Both the position numbers and the translations under genes were made by a program. The notes under the pieces are model-generated. The model saw nothing but the letters and a program-made list of their open reading frames with translations. It was not told the DNA's origin and did no database searches. From Montifringilla adamsi (Eukaryota; Chordata; Aves; Passeriformes; Passeridae): a DNA stretch of 64,000 nt. This document shows, piece after piece, positions 39,418-51,398 of this stretch. The DNA lies in the NCBI GenBank assembly GCA_017590115.1, contig JAGGNK010007004.1:8988418-9052417 (forward strand), written 5' to 3'. How positions within the stretch are numbered: position 1 is the stretch's first letter; each line of letters starts with the position of its first letter.

Positions 39418-42272
39418 GAATCAACAGCCAGCATTATATTAGTCCATATTTCTTCTATTCCCTGTGAATGAATTCCCCATGTAGAATTATTTCATTCATA
39501 TGAATATCAAATATATCAGAGTAATTGAGAAATGTAGTATCAGGTACAAGCATTTGCTCTCTGAGTGCTTTTAATAATAAATGTTTTTATTAATAAAGTT
39601 TGAATCCATTGACTCTAGATGCGTTGATCTGCTATGGTATGGATTTTTAGTGCTATTGCTTATGCTATCTCTGCATTTCCCAAAGAGTGTGCATGGCTGT
39701 AGGCACAAATTTTTTGCCTTTCTCTCCATCTCTATCTTTATTTGAAGTTTTAGAAGTTCAAAGTCATTGGAGGTTTTTAGTGTTACAGCATACAAAATTT
39801 ATTAAAAAACACTTATATAAAAAAATCCCTATCTTCCTTCCAGAAATCTGAGACAAAAGCCTTTCTTCAACATCTCTGAAGGCTCCTCTAATGAAGAGCA
39901 TTCCCTCATAAACAGCTGGCTTTGTTTTAAACCTGTAAGCTATGTAGAGATTTCTGTTTCCAATAGTTTTCAGAGTCAATTCAAATTATGCAGAGCCAAA
40001 ACTTCTGGCAAATTGCTGTCAACCTGTGTCAACATTTGCATCAATAACACTTGGTATCAGTAGATGGAGGATCTACATTCAGGCTTTGGAAATCGTGGTG
40101 CAATGGTCACTGTCCTGACCACTAAAGGCTATTCCTCTCCAGCATTCAGTGCTTCCCAAGGGCACAACTGCATGATGGAGAACCTGCATATCCTAAAATT
40201 CTGGGTCTGAATAAGCTGTAGATTCCATCTGTGTTCTGAAATAGGCAGGAAGAGGCCACGGCAATTGTCCAGAAAGAAGGAGGAATAGATGAGCAACAGT
40301 CCTTGACTACCACAGCAATCAGAGAAAAAAAAAAAAAAAAGAGGGAGAGAAGAATAAAGAAGACATTAAAAGATATTTTAAAAGCAGAGAAATAAAGGAA
40401 AATAGAAAAAGCAAATAACCAATTCAGCTGTCATATCTGTGCTTTTAACACCCCTCAGGTTTCTTAAGGCACACGCAGCTAATGGTAAATGGCACCACCA
40501 TTTGCCACAGCTAATGATAAATGGTAAATAGCCTGGAAGGGCTAACCTTGGAAATAGTTTTCAAAATGCTTCTCACTCCTTTTTCTTTTGTGCTAACTGT
40601 ATATTAAAAAAAAAGTTTAATAAGTTTAATGCCTGTGCAGGCATTCTTAAATTGCCTATGACTATTACTTAGAGAGTAAAAAAACTTTCATCTCCAGTTT
40701 CACGGCAATTCTTGTGTTTTTACAGTGAAATGATGATGTAAAGAAAGAACTCACCTACTTTGCCGTGCATAAGCAACGATCTGCTAAATATGCACTTGGT
40801 GTCAGAGATGGCTCTCTTTGTAATCCCACCGTGAGAGCAGCATCCTCAAATGTTTCTCAATCATTTGCAGAGTCACACTCGAATTTTCTTCTATCACTAA
40901 CTGCATGCAGTCAGTAAAAATAACAAGATAACCTAGAAGGAAGAAAAGCTCACATTTATGTCCTTACTTTGGCACAAATTACTCACTAGTCAGAATTTTT
41001 GAATCTCTCCACCTTTCTGAGGTAAATAAATTGAGTGCCATGCCTCTTAATATGTATGGGGCTTTCATATAAGATGTTAAAAACTGCATTGTGTAGATAA
41101 TAGATCCATTGACGAGGGACCAGGCTGGGAACTGGCTGAGCTGGGTTCTCTCTGTGAGTGGCTGTGTGGGGTTAAGGAAGTCACCGAGCTGGGAGCCCCC
41201 ATTTGTGACATCCCCTCTCCCAGGAAACTCTTGAGGGGGGAGAGGTGCAATCACCATGCAGGGAGGGTGCCCATGGCTGGGAGACCTCCTGCATCCCTGC
41301 ACATGGAAAGACAGGACTCTGAGGGGTTGTTTGGTTGCTTGTTTTTACCTTCAACACTCCTTTCCTCTGCTGTGCAGTGTTTGGGGTGTTGAACATTCAC
41401 TGTGTTTCAGTAATTTGTCATCAGTATGCTGGACCAGTGTCCTCGTGTCCTTTTTACTCCGGGTGGTGGCAGCTTGGTGTGAAAACCCCTGAGGTGGCAA
41501 TCAGAATACCAGTATGGAGCACTCTGTCACTGCTTTGTTACTGGTTGGCAATTTAATTAAAAAAAAAAAAAAAAAAAAAAAAAATTGTGTGAAGTTACAC
41601 AAGTTGTGATACTGAAAATATGATCCTGTTTTAAATCTGCTTGAAAAGTTTTACCTTTAACTTCTTTTTCTCAAATCCGGCTTAAAAAAAAAAAAAAGGT
41701 GAAAAATACAATTTTGAAATGTTTCAGCCAGCATCAGTGCAACACATTTCAGCATTCCTACATTTTAATCTTTTTTAGTCAAAAGTGATTGCGAAATTCA
41801 GCAGAACTTCATGAATAGTTCCAGCTTCCCAGGGCCACATAGCTCTGTGGATAAGCTACTTGCCAAACAAGCAAAGAAATCAATTACTCGGTTCTATTTA
41901 TAAACAAAAACTTTAAGAATTCATCATTGTTTCACAAAGCTGATTTTGCAGACCTGTCTCTTATGGAATAAATTGGATTAATTTTCCGTCTTGCAGTGTG
42001 TCTGTCCAAAATAACAACCCCGGGAATGGTGGCTGTTTCCCATAGTCTGGAATTTGTTTTCAGCTGGGGTAGTGGCACGTTGTGCTGTTTGTTGTCTGTG
42101 TTGACAGGGACATTTTCCACACTCCTGGATGGTCCTTCCTGAGTGAGGGGGCTTCAGACTTGTGCAACGTAGGTGGTGGCTTTTCTTCCTTGTGTTTCTT
42201 TCTCAAACATTTATCTTCCCTGGCTGTGCCCACAAAATGGCCACAATGATTCAAGGTCATCAGGGAACACAG

Positions 42273-42320
42273 AAAAAAAAAAAAAAAACCAAACAAACAA
42301 ACAAAAAAAACCCCAAAAAA
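42273..42320. repeat. A-rich low-complexity tract
   Basis: A16, then CCAAACAAACAAACAAAAAAAACCCC. It is a simple tract of the same style as others in this window. Confidence 0.85.
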
Positions 42321-43796
42321 ACTCTCATAGGGGAAGGCAATTGGGTTAATACTATGGATTAGAATATATTTGTGCTTGACTGATTTTCCAATATCTTCAT
42401 TAACACTGTTGTTGATAACATGGCTTTTAATAGCTTCTATAACCACAAATGCAGCAAGGAATGAAACAAATAGGTCATTAATCCCTTAAAAGTACAACTT
42501 AGTGCAATGCTTCATGACAGGAAGTTAACAGGATAATAAAACCTTTACTGTTTTAAGCCACACTTAATATTTTTATGGCACAGTTGGCTTGACAAAATAC
42601 TCTTTGTGAGTCATCACTTCAAAGCAAGGTCCTGGGGACCAATTAAAGTTGTGTCTGCAACCCCCCATGCATAACTGCATGTAAGCGTGAGGCATTTCAA
42701 AATATCTCTTTCAAGTAATAGGAGTTGCACCAAGAAGAAGTAAAAGGGATCTTTTGCTTCAAAACTTTTAATTTAATATGCCCATGTGTGGATACACCCT
42801 TGGGGAATGAGAAATTGATTTTCATTCTTTGCACAGACCCTACAGTAATTTGCACTGTCAAAATAGTCCATGGAATTTGTCTCCCAAAAATTATATCCTT
42901 GACAGACAAACAATAACAAGATAGATTGTCCTTTATTTCAGGATTTTTTTTTTTTTGAAAGAGACCAAAATGCCCCTATTATGGCTGATTAAAAAGGAAA
43001 AAAACATAAAAGTAATTGCCTTGCGTACAGTTTGGAATTCCTGGGCCAGTGGATGAAGGACAAAGAGAGGATCATAGAATTTTCTCTTCTAGTTCAATCC
43101 CTGCCAATGACTTTCTCTTTGACAAGGCAAGGTGTTTAACCTCCCACTGTTGATTTCCACTTGGAATGAACTGGAAATAGGTGTTGTTCTGGTGTTGCTG
43201 ATAGTGTCACATACCTGTGGATGTTCCCATCTGAATGTCAAAGTGAGCATTTTTGTGTGAATTGTACAGATTTCTGGAAATTCTTTCTAAGGAACATGAT
43301 GGCTTTCATACTGAAGAAAGTGACATCTGCTTTTTTGTTGCTGTTGTTCAAGGATCATCTGGATAGAGTCTCTTTAATTACTCTGCAAATAATGAGCCTA
43401 CAATGGTAATTTGTTGATGGAGGAATGGGAAAGTAAATCTATTATTTTCATGTAAGCAGAGAATAAATATTAGATGAGCTGTGTTTTCTGACAGAGACCA
43501 TGTGTTCAGTTTGTGAAAAAAATCACTCCCTGCTATAGCTGGATTTAATGTCTTCATTGTGCTTATTCTGCAAGAGATAATTCCTGCATCAACAAGCCTA
43601 CAATAAAATATTAATTGTTATTATAACAAATATTGCTGGCAGACAAAAATGGGGGCTCACCAGGCAGAAAGTGATGTAATGAATCAGAAGTGAGAACTAG
43701 ATCTGTGTTTCCTGGGTTGTAGCTTGCAGCTGTGTTTGCAGGACTGTAATATCTCAAGTCCTGTGGTTTCTTTTAAGAAAATGCTACACTACCAGG

Positions 43797-43836
43797 AAAA
43801 AAAAAAAAAAAAAAAAACAAAAACAAAAACCCCAAA
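43797..43836. repeat. A-rich low-complexity tract
   Basis: A21 followed by CAAAAACAAAAACCCC. Simple sequence. Confidence 0.85.
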
Positions 43837-44621
43837 CAAGAAAATACAGAATTGTTTCAAGATCCATCCACTTCTCCCCATCAGATAATAATTTCTCAGG
43901 CACTGACATGTCTTCCTTTTTCTTTCAGAATTTCCTTGGATTTTGATTGTGCAATTTGTTTGTGGGCTGGATTAGTGAATCAGGTTAGTGCTCTAACAGA
44001 TCATTGCGTTTTTATGTGTTAGGGTCCTGACAAGTTCAGAAGAAATGTCCTGTGGAGAAGGAATAGAGGTGCAAAGAAAAGGTACTGGCATGAGTGGTAT
44101 AAAATTGGGATGTAGATGCGCATGAAAGAGTTCACATGAGAATATTTAGATTTCTGTTTTCTGTCTGGGAAGCATTTTTGCAAGAGTGTTTCTGTGAACA
44201 GCCAGTGGCTTTTTTCATCACCTTCTCCTCCTCACATTTCCTAATTATCTGTCACTTCCCTCTCTTATCCTGCTTCTCCATTTAGTGCCCCAGGAACATC
44301 CTGGGAGCTTGAGAGCAGACAGCTTTGGTAAATGTTTAGCAATGGCTCGTGCAGATTTCTGAATCCAGGGAGGTTCAACCCGTGGGAAAGTTACAAGTCC
44401 CATTTTAGGACTAAATTCCGAGTATTGTTAAATGGCTGAGGTTAGAAATAGTGGGAAAAGAGTAAATAGAAGCAGAGCTGCAAGGCAAGCCTTTACACCC
44501 TTTCTTCTCCTCTCTCCACAGCCTCATGCACTGCTGCTGTATGAGTCAGCCTGTTCCTCCCCCTGCAGCCCCCTCTGAGCGGGCAAGTGGATCTATAAAA
44601 ACCAACAGAAATGAGGGAGAG

Positions 44622-44771
44622 AAAAAAAACCAAAACAAACCAACAAAAAAACCCCCAAAAAACAAAACAAAAAAACCCCCAAACAAACAAACAAACAAAA
44701 ACCCCCAAAAAAACACCCAAAAAACAAAAAAAAACAACAAAAAAAACAAACCCCCAACCAACCCAACCAAC
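44622..44771. repeat. 150-bp A/C-only tract with repeated C5 runs
   Basis: The plus strand here contains essentially only A and C. C5 runs occur at 44652-44656, 44676-44680, 44702-44706 and 44751-44755, separated by A-rich spacers and (CAAA)n. The minus strand is correspondingly T/G-only. Open frames across it (poly Lys/Asn/Thr or poly Phe/Gly) are artefacts. Confidence 0.93.
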
Positions 44772-45344
44772 TCTTGATCTTGAGGCTCTGAGACTTTGGC
44801 TGGGAGCCAAGTGTTCCAGACAGCAGCCCTTTCATAGCGGGGGAGCCCGCGCTGGATGTGCCGCGCGCGGTGACCGCATTGCGCTCAGCACATGTCAGCA
44901 CAACTGATAACACACTCGTGCCTCCCAGCCCCTGCCCAGCACAGCCCCGGCAGGCTCTCAGCCCTAATTAACACTGTTGCCTCGCTGCCACTGGGAGGTT
45001 AAAGCCACAGCTTTATTTACTGCACAATTAATGGGTAAACATGACTTAATCGTAACTTAAACATTCAACATTTACGAGAAAATTTCAAAATCCTTTTAGG
45101 AGCTCTTTTGACCTCGAGCCTCCAGGCAGACCTCTTGTAATGCAGAATTAACTGCCTGTTCCACCAAGAGATGTTGGGGCTCTCTGTGACACAACAGCTT
45201 TCCATCCCTGAACCAATTAAAACCAACATCATCTTAATAGAGATTCATGAGTGGAGGTCCTGTCCCAGTGTCAGGGTTCTTCTGGGCTAAATCAATGCCT
45301 GATGGCATCTGATCACTGGCTTCAATGAGAATCCCCAAGCCTGT

Positions 45345-45740
45345 TCATAACGTTTGACTACCTGTTGAGTGAAGAAACATTTCCCAATATCCAAACTAAA
45401 CCTCCCCTGGCACAAGTTGAGGCCGTTTCTTCTCATCCTAACCCTTGTTCTCTTGGGGTCAGAGCCTGAAATCCCCTGGCTGCCCTCTCTTGTCAGGGAG
45501 TTGTGCAGAGCCAGAAGGTCCCCCCTATGCCTCCTTTTCTCCAGGCTGAGTCCCCCCAGCTCCCTCAGCTGCTCCTCATCAGAGGGCCCCAGCCCCTTCC
45601 CCAGCTCCACTCTCTTCTCTGGACATGCTCCAGCCCCTCAATGTCCATCTTGTAGTGATGGGCCCAGAGCTGGACACGGGATCTGAGGTATAACCCCCCC
45701 ACCAGCTGTACCTGCTCCAGGAGCGATCACCCCTGCACTT
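45345..45740 (-). mobile_element. CR1 LINE fragment
   Basis: Reverse-orientation CR1: 'gaagaaacatttcccaatatccaaactaaacc', 'tcccctggcacaagttgagg', 'gttcttgggg' type motifs, 'ctccttttctccaggctgag', 'ccctcagctgctcctcatcag', 'tctctggacatgctccagcccctcaatgtcc'. The extreme 3' tail is absent, so the copy starts a little inside the 3' end. The frames covering 45287-45686 belong to it and are not genes. Confidence 0.93.
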
Positions 45741-46852
45741 AGATGCACTTGGCACCCATTCCTCACCTCCAGAATAAAGTGATTTGCACATCACCAGCTG
45801 TACAGGCATTTTGGTAACACCCACCACAGCCTCGCTGGGATGTGTGCCCCCGGAAAGGATGGAAAGGGGAAGAAGCTTTCCCCTGCCAAAAGCAGAGTGA
45901 CTTCTTTTAGCTAATTGTTCCCTGCTGGAATGAATTGTTGTTCAGTATTGTGCAGATTAACTTAATTGTCCACCCTGAAAAGTGTCCCTCTTCCAGCTGG
46001 GCTCCTGATCCTCCAGGGCATTCGTTGCTCCCAGCACAGGGTTCTTGCCATGGCACTGAGCACTGAGCTGGCAGTTTCACCTCTCCCACCTCTGGTTCAG
46101 GCTGCAATGTGGCAAATCTTTGGCAGGAAAGGAGGTGAAGTAAAGAAGTAGCTGATATCAAATGAAGTGGATCAATAAAGGATTTTAAACACTCGTTTAG
46201 ATGTATTGCTGTATTTTACAACCTGTAAATTGTAATGCAGAATAAAACTGATCAAGAGGAAAAAAATTGTTAATAATTTTTTTGGGGAAGTTGTCATTTT
46301 AAAAGTCTTGGTGCTGTTGCTAATATCCATCTTTTTCATAGTCTTATGTATTTCTCCCAGATACCAAAAATGCCACATCTTCTGCCAAGTAAGGCTTATG
46401 TGAGGACATGAGAGAAGAAAGATGAATGAATAGGAGCTGGTGCTTCCCGTGCAGGCTGAGGGGGGACAGCAGAGTACAGTGGTTGTGAGCTGTCAGCAGG
46501 CTGAGCAGCTGAGATGGGCAGAGTTAAGCCCTGTACTTCTTCCCCTGCATTCCTTCCCCTCCCTGATCCCATGAGTGTCTCCCAACCCTTCAAGAGGTGT
46601 TTCCTCTTCCAATTCAGCCCATGCTAGAAGCTGGTATAGAGTGGGAGGAACTGTGGAATAAAGGAAGCTTTGTGGATCTGGAACTGGCCAGGACATTGGC
46701 AAAATTCCTGTGCCCTCCTACTCACTGCTCCTGCAGCTGCCTGTGGCATTTGCCACCTGTTGGGGTGTGCTGTGGCTTTGGGGTAACCATTGTGCTCTGC
46801 ACTGCTCCAGAGCTGCTTTCAGATTGTCCTGGAAGGCTGCCTTGCAGGGGTG
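45741..46852. other. Gene-free sequence
   Basis: No exon or recognised repeat seen; ordinary mixed-composition intergenic DNA. Confidence 0.55.
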
Positions 46853-46893
46853 AGAATGAATGAATGAATGAATGAATGAATGATGAATGAATA
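46853..46893. repeat. (GAAT)n tetranucleotide microsatellite
   Basis: About seven GAAT units with one single-base interruption (TGATGAATGAATAATT at the end). Likely polymorphic. Confidence 0.95.
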
Positions 46894-49800
46894 ATTAGGA
46901 ATCTAATCTTCTATCCCAGCCCTTCCACTGACTTTCCTGAACTCAGAGGGAAACCAGTTCCTTTGACTTCCATGCTCCTCAGCTTTCCTGCCTGGACAAT
47001 GCTGCTTATCAAGAAAACATGAGTGACATGAAATACTCCTTGTGTTTGGAGAAAGCTTTTCAAGTTTCCTGGATTTGCTGTCCCATTGGAAGTGTCAAGT
47101 AGTACTAATACAGGAGAGTATGGTGGTTTTTTTCTTCCTCTGACTGCGTTATTCCCATCTTGGCTTCGGGAGTCATGTGCACATCCTCCTGTGTGCCTGT
47201 GCCAGCGCTGAGAGCTGCGTGTGCCAAGGCAGGCTATAGTGTCTGTACTCACCATGTACAGCCTACATACCACCCTTGTGAGTAAGGATGGCAGCAAAGG
47301 AAGAGGGGAAGGGGGGGAGTATCTGTGTGTCTGTGGATAAGATCATATATTTGTACAAAGTGTGTGTCTGTGGGCTTCAGAGACTGAAGGGAGACTGTGG
47401 TTCAGACAGTCTGCCTGGTTTTTTCTCTCTCTTCTTTTTTTTTTTTTTTTTTTTCCTCTCTGAAGGAAGCAAAATATGTTGATATGGATTTTTTTTTTTC
47501 AAGTAGGAGCTTCTTGTGTTTTCAGTTAACACATTTCCTTTACATCAGATCCTGCCAAACATCATTTGTTACTAGTTCTGTGAAAGCAGGTTACCCAAAG
47601 GCAACACCATTCCCCTTTGTTTGCTTCCAAACTGCTCAGAGACAAACTGTAATAAGACTTCTGGTTAAAAACAACAGAATATCAGCATGAGCAGAAAAGT
47701 GGAGAAAAAAATGCCTGTGCATGTGTGCTTAAATATTTAGCTGAACTAGTGCCAAGGCTGTGAGTTTGGAGAGCAGAAATACTGCCACTGATGTGCTCTG
47801 TGGAACTGTGACCCAGTAACTTCAGCTCTGAATTATGTCCAGGGTGGTATTTTTGTTCAGTAGTCTCACTGGTGAAATAGGCTTTAATCAGATGAGAGAC
47901 AAAGAGGAGCTTCACACAAACTAATCTACAAGGGAGTATGGGACTTTCATTCATGAGAATAATGTTTGTGATTTTTTTTCTCCCAGAAATGAAATGCCCC
48001 CAGTAAGAAAGTACAATACAAAGGAAATGAACTCTTCCTGATGCTGGAGTTTGCAAGTAATGACCTCTTTTCTCTTTCTTTCTCATTCTTTTTTCTTGTT
48101 TTGTTGTTACCAACTAGCAAGATTTCTCAGTGGAAATAAGCTATTTTGTCTACGGATAGATCGTTCATCAGAGAGATTGAAATACATTCTTCATAAACAT
48201 GCTGAACATACCCAGCCATTAATAACATTTTTAGTGGTGAATAAAACAAAGGGTATTACAGATTGCCAGCAGAGAAATTGATTTATCTTGCTTTGTTTGG
48301 TTGTCTGTGTTAAGAAATGTCACACATATTTGAAGTGTTTTGCATAGTTAGTGTCCTGTGTTTTTACCATATCAAAATCACTGCTAAACTCTGTTTTAGC
48401 ATCTTTTTCCTCACCTCATGTCAGCAAGGAAACACTGCTGTCCATGAGGCATGTTCAGCCAATTAACATATATACTTTTTGTACATATAAATGTGTACAT
48501 ACCTGTAAGTATATATATAGTTATGCATATGCTTAGGTATTTTGATTAATTAGACCTAAAAATTGACTTACTTCCCCCCAAAGGACCAGACTGCAATGTG
48601 CACACACTGATTTTGTGTGCAATCTTCAAGGATGTATTACTGACACAGGGGAAGACTTGCTGCTTCTGAGCATGGCCCTACAAAAAACTTGCACTGATGG
48701 AATTTATCTTTTCCCCTCAAAATCACTGGCAATTAAAACTGACTTTATGGGCCTACAAGACAACTGGTGCAGCCAAAGCACAGCTACAAGAAGTGGAATT
48801 CAGCTGCTCTGAGTCCACAAAGCTGGTTGGCACGACCTCAGGTGGAATTAACTCACAGTGGTCAAACCCAGTGTGCAGCCCATGATATACCCACACAGGG
48901 TGTGATGGTGCCACTCCAACTATTTATAAACCTTCCCACTACTTCTTGAAAGACAGAAAGTACTTGCTTAACTTCCCAAAAGTGAAATTTAAAGGACTTT
49001 AAAGACTCAATCTGTCAATGTCCAGATTGAGGTTTTTTGTGTTTGTTTGTTGTTGGGTTTTTCCCTAAACTTCTTGGGGATAAACACAAGCAAAATTTGG
49101 AAATTCCATACTATGGCTGATTTTGAGTTCATTGAGCAGAAAATATCTGATCAGAACATACATGGAAATATTTTTTGTGTGGCTTTTTTTGTTTTCAGTG
49201 CTAACATAAATAAACTGTTTAACTGATTTTGTATAAACTTTCCAAAAAAAATCTCAAGCACGGAAAATTTCAGCCCAAAACGGAGTTTATTTGAGAAAAT
49301 TACAAGCAACAGAAAAAGAGGGTTAGAATGGAAATCTGAACTCCTCATTAACTAGAGTTAAGCGCCAACTTAAATGCCAGGGTTTTTTTTTCTGTTAATA
49401 TTTGGTTTAAGGTTACATACAGGTTTGGAAGAGCTCAGCTCTTTTTAACCCTTTTTTTATTGCTGTTACTGACTTGGTTTTGTTCCAGATTGGTGGCTTG
49501 GGTTCGTTCAGCTTGGATTCCATAGCTGCAGGATGCCACCACAGCAGCAGACGTGGGGTTGAACTTCTTCTCTCAGATCACTGCTCTTCACGAAGCCCTG
49601 AATTCCACACAAACCCCTCTCCCTAACCTTGGCTAGCCCTAAATGCTCAGTGGCACAGGGCAGTGGGGAGCAGCAGGTGATGTCAGGTTATGGTGTCCAC
49701 AACATCTGTGGGGACAGGAGGTCTGGCTCACACAGCAAGAAGGGGTGCAGAGCCCTCAGTGGGACACCAGGCAGCTGAAACACCCGTGTGCTGCGTTCCC

Positions 49801-50944
49801 AGTCCTCAGCTGGGACAGAAACTCTGCCCAGCTCCATCCCCAGAAGCAAACAAGGCTTTGAGCACGTCATGCTTTTCATCTGGAAGTCTCAGTGCCTTCA
49901 GGAGACTGAGGAGATGGGTGTTGTTTGACTGGCTTTACTCTTGGTCTAGCTAAATGTGGAGATTGCTGTGGTCTAAGGATAGGACCTGCATCTAACTCCT
50001 TAGCAAGCAGCTAACTCCATTCCTGGCTCTGCAGCAAATTCCCTATGTAACCTCTGGCAAACTTTCTCTTCCTTTGCTCCTTCCTTTGGAAAATTCCTCT
50101 GAATTCAGGGGGGCATTTTGTTGAGGGAAGGCAGGATGAAGAGTTGCTTTACCAGATTTGGAGTCTCTTTTGCTTTTTGAAGTTTAGCCAGTTCAGTTCT
50201 GAGACCAACAGTGAATGTCTCCACTGCACTTCTTAAGATAATTGTCTTTTTCCAGCAATGTAACTTTTGTTTACATTTTGTGCTTCCTACATTTAAAAAC
50301 CTCCCTGGTCTGTCTTTGTTCCCATTTTTTTTTTCAGTCCAAAGATCTGTATTAGATATACAGAAGAAGGGATTCAACTATGTATGAAAAGCAATTATAA
50401 GAACTCATAATTTAAAATTTGCCTATTGCAAACATTCAGGAAGCATTCAAGTGGTCAGTGATATTGCACTGAAGGTGGGAGTGCCCAGGTCTCTTAAGTT
50501 GAAATTTATGTTATGAAATTTAAGTTATGAAAATTATCAAGTTTTCGGTAACTGTGAGGAAGCCACTGACAATCCATGCACCTGGAAGGGCAGGTCTACA
50601 ACTCTGGAACTGCAGCTCCAAAACAGAGATCCCTGACGCTTGAAAGAACACACCTGAAAGAAAACTTCTGTCAAAAGTGTTTCTTTCTGTCAAGCACTGG
50701 CCATCTCCAAACTGTGCAGGCAAAACGAGCTGGAAAGGAGCCTGACATTGAGGCCATGGAGTGATTCCCTCTGCACCAGCCCCCAGTTTTCCCTATCAGC
50801 TGTTTTCCAGAATCTCCATTATTATGTTCTTCAGCCCTCAAAGCCATCCTCAGAGCATTCAGAGGTGCTTGCTTTTCTCCACTTTTTTTTGGGTAAGCAC
50901 AGGGACTGAAGAGTTGAGTTTTGTGCTCCTCTCGGTCAGACAGA
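46894..50944. other. Gene-free sequence
   Basis: Contains a T run at 47437-47454, a TA/TG-rich stretch at 48470-48530 and a MIR-like remnant at 50012-50095. No exon supported. Confidence 0.55.
50012..50095 (+). mobile_element. Possible MIR (CORE-SINE) remnant
   Basis: 'aactccattcctggctctgc', 'cctctggcaaactttctc' and 'ccttcctttggaaaa' follow the order of the MIR segment 'tcctggctctgccactta..gtgaccttgggcaagtta..tcagtttcc'. Diverged, as expected for a pre-amniote SINE; weakly supported. Confidence 0.4.
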
Positions 50945-51398
50945 CTTTGAAGGGCTGAAGCAAGTCCAGAGAGGAGAACAGAGCAGGGGAAGGAGCACAG
51001 GTCTTATGACCTGAGGGAGTTGGGGATTTTTAGCCAGGAGAAAAGGAGGCTCAGGTGGGACCTTCTGGCTCTCTAAAACTCCTTGAGAGGAGGGGGCAGC
51101 CAGGGGCTCTGCTCCCAGGCAACAAGTGACAGGACAAGAGGAAATGGCCTCAAGCTGCATTGAGGGATGTTAAGGTTGGATATTAGGAAAAATTTATCCA
51201 CAGAAAATGTTGTCAAGCATTGGAACAGGCTGCCCAAGGAAAGAGTTGGGTCACCACCCCTGCAGGAGTTTAAATGATGTATGGATGTGGCAGCTGGGGA
51301 CGTGTTTTAGTGGTGAAAAAGTGGTGTCAGGTCAATGGCCAGACTTGATGCTCTTATGGGTCTTCTCTAACTTAAATAGTTCTCTGTTTCTGTGACCT
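50945..51398 (+). mobile_element. CR1 LINE 3' fragment
   Basis: Sense-strand CR1: 'gaagcaagtccagagagg', 'gagggagttggggatttttagcc', 'aggagaaaaggaggctcagg', 'ggcaacaagtgacaggacaagagg', 'aagctgcattgagggatgtt', 'ggatattaggaaaaattta', 'aacaggctgcccaagg', ending in 'gttctctgtttctgtga'. Longest CR1 copy in the window; no intact ORF. Confidence 0.93.

Larger units (their letters stand above)
38156..45344. other. Gene-free region
   Basis: I see no coding exon. It holds A runs at 40325-40340, 41559-41584, 42273-42288 and 43797-43817, A/C-rich tails, an ancient repeat-like piece at 39166-39232, a PBX/MEIS-type site at 39408-39417, and a CpG-rich island at 44836-44890. Open frames reading through the A/C-rich tract at 44.5-44.9 kb are low complexity. 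Confidence 0.6.

Noticed and set aside
43090..43145. Another possible MIR remnant ('ctttgacaaggcaagg..aacctccc')
   Set aside because: Only about 40 bases resemble the MIR core in a loose way; too weak to list.
44493..44913. Several 70-106-codon frames across the A/C tract
   Set aside because: They translate a two-base low-complexity tract and are not proteins.
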